Shown one piece after another: positions 35,201 to 47,283 of a DNA stretch of 64,000 nucleotides. A program made the translations under genes and the position numbers. Origin of the DNA: Narthecium ossifragum (lineage: Eukaryota; Streptophyta; Magnoliopsida; Dioscoreales; Nartheciaceae). Below the pieces are notes generated by a model, which saw only the letters and a program-made list of their open reading frames with translations, made no database searches and had not been told where the DNA came from. The DNA lies in the NCBI GenBank assembly GCA_963920575.1, contig OY986972.1:24724672-24788671 (forward strand). The letters are read 5' to 3'. Within the stretch, counting starts at the first letter, position 1. The number at the start of each line of letters is the position of its first letter.

Positions 35201-38200
35201 AGGAGCTGCAGTAATTTTCTTGAAGATGACAGTATTGGCAATTCTTAAGACTAGTAAAAACCTTGCTTGAACTGTAGAGCAAGTTAATGAGCTTACTTTT
35301 GTCTAGGTTTCCCATCTGATTAAGTCAATTTTGGGAATTTCCTGTTTCTTTTTTCAGAGGTCTGATTTAACAGCCACTGAGACACTGGCAGAATATGAAG
35401 ACCAAAAGAAAACGGTTAAGGAGTTGCAGGATCGTGTTGCAGATCAAGAATATCAAATTTTGGAAGCAGAAAAATTGCGTAAAAAGCTGCACAACACTAT
35501 ACTGGTATGGGATGGTTTTTCTGTAGCACATAGCTTGTGCAATTTGATTGTGGCGATGAATGTTCATTTGTTTTTCAGGAGCTAAAAGGAAATATCAGAG
35601 TATTCTGTAGAGTGCGACCTATGCTTCCCGACAATGAATCCAATGGTGCAGAAGGTGCAGTTGTTTCATACCCAATTTCAACAGAATTTCTTGGAAGGGG
35701 CATTGACTTGATGCACAATGGTAAGAAGGTTTTGGCATAAAATATGTTGGACTTATGTAAGGCACCAGCTATTGACAAGTAAATGGTTTTTTGTTTGGAC
35801 AGCTCAGAAATATTCATTCTCTTTTGATAAAGTATTCGGCCAGGAAGCCTCACAAGATGATGTTTTTGTCGAGATCTCACAGTTGGTGCAAAGTGCGCTT
35901 GATGGATATAAGGTCGTTTAACCCATCTGATCTGCAATGTTCTCGTTTAAACTCTACTCTGGACCATGAGATGGTTTTTTGGTTTCTCACTTGTTCATAG
36001 TGAAAAATGAAATAGTTCTGGTCAGGTTGATCTAGCACGAGCCTTTTTTTCTTTTTGGCTTTATCGATGCCTTCTTCTATTCGCGTTATCTATGCCTACA
36101 CCATTTTGCTTCTGAGCGCATCTCACTCGTATAGACACTTAATTATGATGGTTGTAATACGTTCATCACATTTATTACATATTTTGTACAAGCTGTTTTT
36201 AGAATAGCATTGTTGTGCTTAAATCCACGCTATTATTGGCAGGTCTGCATTTTTGCTTATGGGCAAACGGGGTCCGGGAAGACTTACACTATGATGGGTA
36301 AGCCGGAAGCTCATGAGCAAAAAGGACTAATTCCACGATCATTAGAACAAATTTTTCAGACGAGCCAATCCCTGCAATGTCAAGGTTGGAAGTACAAAAT
36401 GCAGGTAAAGTTTTGTTCCTATCTGCTAAACCTTTTCTTGATATTCTTAGCATTAGGTATATGAGATGATATAATGTGAAGTATAATATATGTTTGGTAA
36501 CTATAATTTTTTAATGTACCATTTGCAGGCTTCAATGCTTGAAATTTACAATGAGACAATTCGTGATTTGTTATGCCCAAATCGTCCAGGCAGCTCAGAC
36601 ATTAATGGTGTTAACAAGCAATATACCATTAAACATGATTCAGTGGGTAACACACATGTAGCTGACCTTACTATTGTAGATGTATGCAGCATCAAGGAGG
36701 TTTCTTTCCTTCTTCAGCAAGCTGCACAAAGCAGGTAATTTTTTTTAATATTGGGTGATTTCTTCAATAGTAGTTCTCCCTTGATATTACAGTTTGCTGG
36801 GCTAATCCATTGGATTGCATCAACATTCAGTGGCAGCATGTGCATGATGTTTTTCCCCTTGATGTATCTATTCCTTTTCTTTATGGAGTTTTTCACTTCT
36901 GGAATTTAAGCTGCCAAATTGTTATAATGCATTGCTGTTGGAAAATTGTTGTGTATTTCCTAAATTAAGGTAGCCAATGATCATAAATAGCCTAGTGAAA
37001 AAGTGATTGTTTGGAAACAAGAACCACCTAATTAAGGATGAAGAAGTCAGATTTGGAAGCCTCCGCCTACTTGTTCCTAGTTATTCAAGACATGATCTTT
37101 ATTACATCACAGTTAATAACTTTTTTCTTTTGAGTACTTTGTTTTATAACTTCTTTTTTTGTGCTGTAAACATTGTGCTGAAGGAAAATTTTTGCTCGTC
37201 TCCTTTGACCTCAAGAAGTGAATGGTAATTGCCTCCCGGAAGGGAGTCATTTCTACAATCATTCCTTGGCATGAAAATCAATAGTTTACTTGTGTTCAGG
37301 AATTGAATCTTTCAGGTTCCAGTTTCAGAAATTTCACTATCTTGTCCATGGGGCTGACACGAAGTTGAAATATTCAAATATTATTTCGTATATTTGGTTA
37401 TAATGGACGCATTTAAACTTGCTAGATGAATTTTTACTGGATTTTGAAATTTGCTGAGTCATATCTGGTTAATTATCTGGAAAATGTTACTGAAGGCTAT
37501 CTGCTTTTTTAACCGTGTTCTTATTCAAGTGCTTTTACATTATGATTGCTGGTGTTGAAATTGCGGAGCTATCCACCGTATTATAATTATCTAGTAAGTT
37601 ATAGTATGATTTTCTGCATTCCTTATAGCAGCTTGTGTCACCTGAATGACTCTGCGCCTTCCTTGAACAGCACCAGAGTATTTGAAGTTTGATGGATTGT
37701 ATATTCAAGAAAGAATATAATGAGGAGATTTTATTGTTTGTGTTTAGGTCTGTAGGTAGGACACAAATGAATGAGCAATCATCGCGGAGTCATTTTGTCT
37801 TCACCTTGCGGATATCTGGTATCAATGAGGTGGGTGGGTTTTTGCCAGTGATCTTTATTTTCTAGATCTAGCAAGCTCGTCCCCAGATTTCTGATGATGA
37901 ATCTGTTTCTATAGAGCACAGAGCAGCAGGTTCAAGGAGTTTTGAATCTAATTGATCTTGCCGGAAGCGAGCGTCTCAACAGAAGTGGCTCAACTGGGGA
38001 TCGTCTAAAGGAGACTCAAGTAACCATTCTTAATATAATGAGCAATATTCATCTCAGTTCTTTTCATGTATGCTGTTTAAACTTTTACCTCTGCTGCGTG
38101 GCTTCAGGCGATTAACAAAAGCTTGTCTGCTTTAAGTGATGTCATATTTTCGATTGCAAAAAAGGACGATCATGTACCTTTCAGGAATTCAAAGCTAACA

Positions 38201-38508
38201 TATCTTCTACAGGTGAAATATTATTGATACGCCATATGGCACCAAAGGGTGCTTCAGTTTTTATCTGAGTTCTGGTTCTGATGATGATTCATGGTTTTTA
38301 GTGCTTACACTTATCATGGTCAATGCAGCCTTGCCTTGGAGGTGACTCTAAAACGTTGATGTTTGTCAACATATCCCCTGAAGCATCCTCAGCTCCAGAG
38401 TCGATCTGCTCTCTCAGATTTGCTGCGAGGGTAAACTCCTGTGAGATTGGGATCCCTCGACGCCAGACTCAGATGCGATCCACTGACTCTCGATTGAGCT
38501 ATGGTTGA
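32211..38508 (+). CDS. KIN-14 minus-end-directed kinesin (ATK1/KATA-like)
   Basis: Seventeen exons: 32211-32264, 32353-32628, 32731-32875, 32975-33084, 33157-33276, 33387-33590, 34832-35041, 35123-35197, 35358-35504, 35579-35720, 35803-35912, 36243-36404, 36529-36734, 37748-37829, 37915-38019, 38108-38212 and 38329-38508. They sum to 2,433 nt, 810 aa, close to the usual length. The N-terminal tail is basic ([13 protein letters not shown]). A long coiled coil spans roughly residues 110-440. The C-terminal motor has [14 protein letters not shown], the P-loop GQTGSGKT, switch I NEQSSRSH and switch [10 protein letters not shown]. The neck ELKGN precedes the motor, the hallmark of minus-end KIN-14s. 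The end [21 protein letters not shown] is typical of the ATK1 group, which organises spindle poles in mitosis and meiosis. Introns 6 and 13 are long (about 1.2 and 1.0 kb). Confidence 0.96.
33985..34700 (+). repeat. Tandem duplication inside kinesin intron 6
   Basis: Two diverged copies about 356 bp apart, for example GAGTGTTGGG..AATAAGTTGGATACATGG at 34036 and again near 34393, and GTTAAGGGTCTATTAAGGGC in both. The duplicated DNA has no coding potential and lies wholly in the intron. Confidence 0.85.
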
Positions 38509-39193
38509 GCATGCTGAGTTTGATTGCTGTTTCGGCGGAACATTGCATTTCTTGACCACAGCCTTGGCCTGCTTGTGGTGGCATAATTAATGACACTGTG
38601 GCTTCTAACATTGTATGGCTGTAATTTGTATAGTAAGGGGGGGAAACATGACTATCGCTTGTTTTAGATTTGTGTCAGGAGAGGTTTATTGCTTTAACCT
38701 TTCTTCGGGGTAATTTGTTGTACTCAACATGAATCAGAGATGATACATACCAGTGGCGTGAATCTCTTTTAGTGTTGTAATTCAGGTGAATATTTTCATC
38801 ATTCCAGCTGGAATTATTTGCTCTTTGACTCATTCAGGTGCATGCCAGATGATGTGTTGCCAAATTTTAGTGGTCTGTACTGCTGGGAATTATTTGCTCT
38901 CTTGACTCATTAAGGTTCGGCATGATATTGGATTAAAACATTTGGATAAGTTATAATCTTCTGAGTGTTTTAGATTGAAGACTAATGAAATAATAGCAAA
39001 TTGGGAACCATATCCTCCCAAGGGCTGAGGGGGGAGGATGAAGAATCATAGCCTTATATATACGGCCTTGATCCAGTCATGTTTGGCATGGAGCATCGGA
39101 GTATATTGTCGATGTTGGATCATGGTAAATAGTTACACCAAGTTTGATATTATATCAAGAAATATTGCAGCAAACCAAGCTTTAAGTGTAATA

Positions 39194-42078
39194 TCACTGC
39201 AAGAAGTCATCTTGGTTGGGCTTTGGTGAAGTCAAGAGAGCAGTATAGAGCCTGAGCTTCTCTTCTCCGAGCGAAGAGCACCTTGACAGAGGCCGCCGTG
39301 GGCGTATGAAGGAAAGAGACGTCAGTGTCCTCCGGTGCCTATACCTTCTCCAAGCCAGTTGGATCGCCACCGCTGCCCATGTCCGCCACCCAGGCGAGTA
39401 ATACTGCGCACTTCTCCTCACTTTCTCATTGCTGAACGTGTACCTGAAATGCTGAGTAACATACTTCACATCACTGGCTTCCAATCCAAACGTCTCTGTG
39501 GCTTCCAATGTCACCAGTGTTGATGAAGACAGGGGCAGTCTCTCGACGAATGGTCGCCGGAGACACCACGGGAGGAGCTCATCGCCGCTGAAGTTTCCGG
39601 GTCCTAACATGCAGTAGCTCTTGACGCCGTCCCGGAGGACTTGGCTGCTCTGTATGTGGCCTCTTACTACGAACAACATCCTTTGAACCGGGTCACCTTC
39701 TTTACTGATCTGCATGCATGGATTCAAATTAAGGTTTTTTGCAGTAACAAATGCAAGGAAGCTCTCAATGTTTTGATTAAGCTTACAGTTTCCCCTTTGG
39801 TGAAGACGAGAGACTTCACTCTCTCACAGATGTTCTCTAGTACTAGTTCATCCATGTGTTGAAACAAAGGCACCTGATCATGGAAGTGAAAGGAATGAAG
39901 GTAAGAAATCATCAGTTTATATATTTATATTTCAGCCTAACAAAAATGATCAGCTGAAGCAAGATCGAAGAAGAAGTCATGCATGCATATATAATATATA
40001 TACCTGACGAACGAGGTCAAGGCAGAGGTGATACTTGATGTCTCTACGAAGACCGTCGGGGAGGTCTTGAATCATCTCACCCTCATCTACTCCTCTCATG
40101 GCAGCCCATCTTTGCCTCTCATATTGTCTCACCCTGTGCCTGAATCCCTGAGGCAGGTGCTTGCGTCTCATCCACCATTCCATGTTTCTCACCCTCATGT
40201 GCAGGGCCTGCTTCTTCGATGTAGTCGCGTGCAAGAAAACCTGATTTTTGGAGCATATTTTTTCATGCTCCATAAAGATTAATTCATGTAGATTTTTTGA
40301 TGATATCACTTGCCTTGATGTTTCCAATCAGCATAGTGACCAGAATCAGAGCTCCTGTTATGGTGATGATGCTGAAAACTAGTTCAAGCCATTCAGTTGT
40401 GCTCTCTAAGTTTCCGAAAGTGCTGATTAGAAACATGTGTATATATATATATCAGAAACAAGCTCAAAGGTTAAGATGATATGAGGAGTACAATTCAGTG
40501 ATTACCTTAGAGTCATGAGGCCCCAAAAGATAGGGAGGAGTATCTTCTCGAGACGGCTTGTGTTTGTTACCAGAGGAACTGTCCATTTATAAGCTCCATA
40601 GGAGAAATTATTGGTGCTATCTAAGCACATTGCCCTCACATGAACATTCTTAAGCCAAGCCAATCTCCCTCCATCTTCGGTCATCGTTCTCGTGCCAAAA
40701 TACATAGGATCTTTGCAAGCGAATGCTGTCAGCCCACATCCCTCATTTGCCATGCATTGTTCTTTGAGGCATTTTGCAACCCTCTGGATCCCTAACAGGT
40801 ACCAACAAGCACCTACAGCCTGTAAAGCTTTCAAGAATCAATCCAAGTATATAAGTTTTGCAACATTCATATGATTCAAAATATAATCCTGTAAAGCTAT
40901 GTTCCTGATGCCAACGATGGATGTTCTTGTTTAGCTCATGCTCCGCTGCGTGAAGAACCCTCAGCAACTTTTGCCCTGTTTCTAGTTAAAAGAAAAGCAC
41001 AATTGCTATCTTTGCAACATTAGGATGCTTGTTAGAGTTTCTGAAACTTATCATGTCCTGAGACAAGGTTTTCATGAATTGCATACCAATAATGAGAGCT
41101 ATGATCATGTCGGAAGGTAGGTGTGCTTACATGAGCTGCGACGAAGTAGGCCATCAGGTTGAAAGCGATCCCCCACCAAACAGTCCCAGTTACATAAGCA
41201 GAAACGTTTTGCATCCGGCGCACTTGGCAGACAGAGTGATAGATCTTTGGAAGGTACTGGAAGAGGAACAAGGTTAAGAAGACAGACATCACTGTTGTTA
41301 CTGATCCTTTCCTTATCATGTATGGAGCTGCTGCCCATTCCACAATCTGCCAACATTAAGAGCAGTGTGTACCTTAGATCTCAGCTAAAGACACTACAAG
41401 ATTGCTACATCAATGATCCTAAAATTCATAGTAGTTTCTGTACATCTTATATTGTTGCAATGAAATTTTAGGAAAAAATAAACTATGTTTGGATTCTATA
41501 TAATGCCACATGCCCTGTATAAGTATAACACACACCTGCATCACTGGAAGGATAACACAGAGATCAAGGAACAAGCCCTTCTTGGATTTGAAGTAATTGG
41601 CTGCTGCTGGTCTTTGCCCACTCCCATGAACCTGATCTCCTCCCTCTTCCTCACTCCGGCGCCTCGCATGAGCTTGCAGCTGCAGCCACAGGTTGCATAT
41701 ATGCGTGGCGTCGATCATGCACCGGAGCACAGTCAGCGTGACCGCAAACCAGCCATCTAAATATAGGCAAACCAACGGGCCGCTGATCGATAGTGTGTAG
41801 AAGAAAAAGGGGTCGACGATTAGCCCGGCAGCACACGAAAAGAGATAGGCCTGGTTCCACTCTCGAGTCCACCCTGTCCGAAAGCTCATCGGCCATCTAG
41901 TGAGCCAATTCCCTCTCCAAAGGCCACCGGCGTGCCTAATCTTCACCTCTTCCTCGTTGCAGTGCATGTCTGAAGTATTGGCAAGATCATAGCTTGATGT
42001 GGTGGTCGTGGAGGTGGCAGTGGTGGTGATGGTGGTGGTGGAAGGGGAGGCACAGGAAGTTAACGGAGTGAGCATCAT
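39194..42078 (-). CDS. CNGC4: Cyclic-nucleotide-gated channel, CNGC4 type (copy A)
   Basis: Seven exons: 42078-41536, 41346-41131, 40819-40506, 40422-40314, 40240-40004, 39873-39787 and 39709-39194. They sum to 2,022 nt, 673 aa. The start is the ATG at 42078; an earlier in-frame codon is GTG. A Ser/Thr-rich N-terminus precedes six membrane segments (EWNQAYLFSCAAGLIVDPFFFY, LFLDLCVILPVMQ). Next come the pore with filter STFGNLEST, the C-linker (WWMRRKHLPQGFRHRVR), the cyclic nucleotide-binding domain (GDPVQRMLFVVRGH, GPGNFSGDELLPWCL) and an IQ-type calmodulin site (AAVAIQLAWRRYRHRR). This is group IV-B, CNGC4/DND2: plasma-membrane Ca2+ channels in immunity and development, working with CNGC2. 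Intron 4 begins GC (AAG-GCAAGT) rather than GT. The gene converges on the kinesin. Confidence 0.95.
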
Positions 42079-42482
42079 GAAGGAAGAGAGCACTCTTTGG
42101 CTGGGTATAGATGGTCACTAAATTTATGACTACATTGATCTAAGACGATGGTTCACCATGAGAACATAGTTTTCGTTGGAAGGACACTAAAAGCTATAAA
42201 TGCCAAACAACTGCAAAGGAGAGAGCGTATGTTTGAACTCTTTGGCACCAATAATGGTGGATGAGCTCACTTTCGTAGCAGCTTCCTCTCTTTTGTTTGT
42301 TTTCAAAACCACCACTCTTTCCTTAGCCACCACATAATTCTAATGGGTGTTACCCATGAGATGTACTCATATAACAATGTAATTTTTACTTGTTCTTTGT
42401 AGTAATTTTTTTTGCCAATCTATCATCAATCTTCAAACCCAACAAACAGCTTATTCTCCGCATATATCAGAAGCATTTTTTC

Positions 42483-45468
42483 CTATACTGAAAATGCATC
42501 TTGATGAGGCTTTGAAGAAGTTAGAAGAACGGTGTAGTGCCGGAGTCTCTCCTCGCCGGCCGATGAACAGCGTGAAGCGGGCCTCCGGGGACGTATAAAA
42601 GAGAGAGATGCGAGAGTTAGTCGATGCTTACGCCTCCTCCATGCCAGTTGAATTGCCACTGCCGCCCATGTCCTCCATCCGGGAGAGTAGTACCGGGCGC
42701 TCCTCTTCACCTTCTCGTTGGCAAATGTGTACCGGAAATGCTGCGTGACATACTTCACGTCGTCGGCTTCAAATCCAAATGCCTCTGTGGTCTCAAGAGT
42801 TACTAGTGTTGATGAAGATGGAGGCAATCTTTCTATGAATGGACGCAGGAGGCACCATGGCAAGAGCTCGTCGCCGGTGAAGTTTCCGGGTCCTAACGTG
42901 CAGCAACTCTTAACTCCGTCCCGAAGAACTTGGCTACTCTGCAAGTGTCCTCTGACAATAAACAGCATCCTCTTTACAGGATCACCTTCTTTAGCAATCT
43001 GAAAAGAGTTCAGAAACTGACATATAAATGGGGGAATTCTTGAGAACATTGAAGGAAAGAATGGTAGAAGATAGTTTGTTAAGAGGGATGAGCTCACTGT
43101 TTCTCCTTCAGGAAAAATCAGATATTTGACTCTGTCACATATGTTCTCAAGAACCAAGTCATCCATGTGTTGGAACAAAGGGACCTGCAAATCATGTAAA
43201 TAAGAGGGTCACCTCTCCAGCTCTCCTATGAGACAAAATATCTTAACATTTCAAACAATCTGATATACTTAACATTTGTGTACAAAATAGATTCATCATC
43301 TTCTTGAGACAACAAAAGAAACATTTCAAACAATCTGATATACTTGTAACTTGGATTAATCTTCTTACTAACTCATGAAACAAAAGATTAAATGATGTGC
43401 ATCATGTTTCTATTGCTAAAAAATTACATCATAGGCATTCTGCGAGCGAACAGAAAACTTTCATATGATACCTGACGAACGAGGTCGAGACAGAGATGGT
43501 CCTTAATGTCACGCCGCAAGCCCTCCGGGAAGTTCTGGACCATTTTGGGCTCGTCGACGCCTCTCATTGCAGCCCAACGCTGTCGCTCGAATCGTCTCAC
43601 CCTTTGTCTCAGCCCCTGCGGGAGCTGCCTCCGCCTCATCCACCACTCTAAGCCTCGCATCCTGAGGTGCTGTGATTGTTTCTTCCTAGTCGTAGTTTGC
43701 AGGAATACCTGCAAATAAGCAATTCAAGTTTGTTTACGTGATATGGCAGCAAATTTTCTCATGGATTTCCAGTGTGCCATCAAGATAAACTGGTTTAGTT
43801 AATACTCAAAAGATTAGTGAATGCACTTCTCAAGGTACCTTATACCTTGATGTTTCCAATCAACATTGTGACTAATAGTAGCGCGGTTGTGATGATGATG
43901 ATGTTGAAAACGATTTCGGACCATTCTGTTGTGCTCTCAAGAATCCCGAAAGTACTGAATACCAGCATGCAGATCGTCATAGGATTGCAACAGTTACAGC
44001 TATTAAAATTTCTAAATTTAATTAGTCTTGGTGTGTACAATGCAATGCATCTTACTCAAATCACATAGAAAGTAGACAAGTTAAAAATTATTCTATGAAG
44101 CATTTGGTCAAACAGTTGAGTTTCATCACGAAAACTAGTGAGTGCACATGGTAAATTTCAAAAACTAAGTAGCAGATCACTATATACTGAATAAAATACT
44201 GATTTACTTCATTAACTCTCATATGAAGCACACTTCTTGCCTTAAAAATCTCTTTACTGGATATGAAACATAACAATATATCCAATGCAAACTCAGATAA
44301 CTCTAGATTTAAATCAGACCAAATTCACAACAATCCAAGGATGATGATCTAAATCATTGAGAAAGCTTTAGGAGATAAACCCAAGTATTACCTCAGAGTC
44401 ATGAGGCCCCAAAAAAGGGGAAGCAGTATCTTTTCGAAACGATTTGTGTTTGTGAACAAATCAACTGTCCACTTGTAAGCACCATACTCAAAATTATCAC
44501 TGCTATCAAGGCATGTGTTTCTCACATTCAGATTTTTATCCCAAGCCAATCTCTCACCATCCTCCATTGTTGTTCTGCCATAGTAAATAGGAACTCTACA
44601 AGCTATAGTCCCCGGCTCACAGCCCTTTGTTGCCATGCATTGCATTGTAAGGCACTTTGTACCCCTTTGGATTCCTAGCAAGTACCAACATGCTCCTATT
44701 GCCTGTCACATGCATAGATTGGATGAGCATGTACTTTAAAGTGATGAAAACTCCTATCAGCTTAAGTTTTTGGGACAATTGGTGATTAGTGCTTACATGT
44801 GAGGCGACAAAGTAGGCAATCAAATTTAGGAACACACCCCACCAGATAGTTCCAAAGATGTATCCAGAGGAGTTCCGCATCCGACGTAAGTAGCACAGTG
44901 AGTGATAGATCTTTGGAAGGTATTGGAAGAGGAACATGATCAAGATGACACTCATCACTGTGGTCGTGGATCCTCGTTCCATTAGTGATGGAGCTGCGAC
45001 CCATAAAACAACCTGCAATTGTAGAGATTGCATCTATTCATGTACGTAATAGCAAATTATAACATTGCCTGTACTGTTGCTGAACAGTTGGTTCCCATGT
45101 AATCCATCCATGTGATCTCACTACTGCCCAAAACACTGGCATTAAAAAGCATGCCCCTTTCCTTTGGTACGTGCTCTACCCTCTCTCTAACTCTCTCTCC
45201 TCCTCTCTGTCTAAAACAAGCAAACGCACAAACCATCACAACATTCCTCTGAATTTGTTGCTCAATGTCATCTTTCTAGTTGTGATGTAGATAAGCAGTA
45301 AAGCTCACTGAAAAATTGCGAAGCTGAAACTATGCATGCATACAAATGGGATCAAAGAAACAACGCATACAAACGGCAATAAACAGAGTGAATGCTCGAA
45401 AACAGAGAAGAACTATTGGATGATCACTATTCTATCTTCATTGTTTGTATTTTCATTGTTTGCTTGTT

Positions 45469-45509
<41 letters not shown>

Positions 45510-45974
45510 CTTCTACACCTGAAGCAGTGGGAGGATAACAAGGACATCTAAGAAGAAGCCCTCCTTGGATGTCCAGTAGTCGACAGTCACCCTGCTGCCC
45601 GCCGGCCTCCTCCCGCGCCGCGCTGCACTAAGCCGGAGCCACAAGTTCCAGACATGCACGCCGTCCGTCATGCACCGGAGCGTGGTCACGGTGACGGCGA
45701 GCCATCCGTCAACGAAGAGGCAGGCACGAGGTCCACTTATCGATAAGGCGTAGAAGAAGAGGGGGTCGACGACGAGCCCTGCGACGCAAACAAGGAGGAA
45801 CGCGCGGTTCCACTCGTGTGACAAGGTGCTGCCGCCATGCTTGATAGCTTGCATGTTGGTGTCCTCATCGTCGCTTTCATCAATGTGGATGTCGGAGACG
45901 TGCGAGGATTCCTCGCTGGTCATGGTGGTGGCATTGGTAGGGAAAGTAGAGCAGGAGGTGGTAGAGGCTAACAT
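42483..45974 (-). CDS. CNGC4: Cyclic-nucleotide-gated channel, CNGC4 type (copy B)
   Basis: Seven exons in the same phases as copy A: 45974-45519, 45012-44797, 44702-44392, 43954-43846, 43708-43472, 43184-43098 and 42998-42483. They sum to 1,932 nt, 643 aa. Exons 2 and 4-7 equal copy A in length (216, 109, 237, 87 and 516 nt), so this is a direct tandem duplicate about 400 bp from copy A. The channel domains are intact (EWNRAFLLVCVAGLVVDPLFFYA cut across segment 1, VRRFERQRWAAMRGVDE, GPGNFTGDELLPWCL, AIQLAWRRRKHR). The selectivity filter reads STFGILEST: the Asn of copy A is Ile (ATT). Intron 4 starts with normal GT. A GA microsatellite lies next to the exon 1 donor, and a hAT-like element lies 175 bp upstream of the ATG. 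The C-terminus ends HQDAFSV instead of NQDDFLQ. Confidence 0.94.
45472..45505. repeat. (GA)n microsatellite in CNGC copy B intron 1
   Basis: About 17 GA units end 12 bp from the exon 1 donor. On the gene strand this is a CT tract immediately downstream of the 5' splice site. Confidence 0.95.
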
Positions 45975-46148
45975 GGCGAACAAGCTGTGTTAACTATTTC
46001 AAGGAAAAGGGGTTCAAAAGGAAAAGGGATCCTAAGAACATCGGCTCTTCCTGCCTGGACACATTATTCCACTCCATTGCTAATAAAAGAAACATAGGAC
46101 CTCTTGGGTATCTTACCAGCATTGGTTGTTGCCGGGGATGGTTGTTGT

Positions 46149-46596
46149 CAGGGGTGGCAACGGTGCGGGATCGGGCGGGGTCCCCCTTCCCCCAACCTCG
46201 ACCCTGTAATCTAATCTAACACCCGGACCCCGCCCCGCCTCCATAGTTACTGCATCCTAAACCCATCTTAAATTTTTTTGACACATTAAATATATTATAT
46301 TTAATAACACGCTAAAGAATTATATTTTAAAAAATAATTCAAACAAAACTTGTCTCTACGAAATGATTCAAACATGAATTGTATCAATAACAACTCAAAA
46401 ATATTATTTTAAATAATAATTTAAACTTAAATTATCTCAAATAATACAATCGGGGCGCGACGGGACCGGGGTGTCCTTCCCCGACCCCCATCGGGGTTTT
46501 ACACATGTCCCCAAAACCCGATTCCAAACCTGTTTAAAGTCCATGAACCCGCCCCCCATCAGGGACGGGATGGGGTGGGGCAAATTGCCATCCCTA
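46149..46596. mobile_element. hAT-like non-autonomous element, copy 4
   Basis: Ends CAGGGGTGGCAA and TTGCCATCCCTA. The 8-bp flanks GTTGTTGT (46141-46148) and GTTGTTGC (46597-46604) match at 7 of 8 positions. Subterminal GGGGCGGGGT and CCCCGACCCC repeats surround an AT-rich centre. Its near end is 175 bp upstream of the CNGC copy B start codon. Confidence 0.82.
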
Positions 46597-46604
46597 GTTG
46601 TTGC

Positions 46605-47283
46605 CGATATGATCCCAGCTTTTTATTTTTATTTTTTACATGATGTGCCTCGGTGGCCCAAAAAAAAAGAAGTAAAAAAAACCATCCCAGCTAGGTGGCC
46701 AAAACTCGTTACATGACGTGCTAGTGGTGGGTGGCAGTTAGCCTGACGAGAGCATCGATTTAAGTGCTTTCCTGACATATACATGAGATTTTTCGCCTCG
46801 TGAACAAGAAATGCATGAGACATGCCAATTCTAGACCCAGACTGATGCCAGGCAGGTAGCCAAAGATAGCAAACAAAGATAAACACATACACAATATAAG
46901 GACATCGGAATCAAGGCATGTGACCAACGAGCGAAGCATTTTAAAGCACTCAAGATGAAAACAAGAACCTTCAACATCTTCATATCTCATTTTTCAACAG
47001 GCAAAGTGTCATTGGAACACACTACATGAAATTGTCAAATAATGCAGCATAGAGTGCTTGCTCTTATTACAGCGAATGATGCAAAACGTATAATAGTGCC
47101 CAAAATTGACAACAAAAGGCTCACTTGTTGTCCCAATTAAATGGGTATCTTTCAATCGGAAAAATGGAGCTATTGTGATGAGTATGAAAAAATTGTAAGA
47201 AAAACGAGGTAAACCAATCCTGATGAATATTGTGAGGCTTCGGATCCATCTTTACCGCAAAATATTAGGTGCCAGTAGCGAGC
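46605..47283. other. Intergenic, no gene seen
   Basis: Lies between the hAT copy upstream of CNGC copy B and the 3' end of the NDB gene. Nothing recognisable apart from the probable 3' UTR of the NDB gene toward 47283. Confidence 0.5.
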
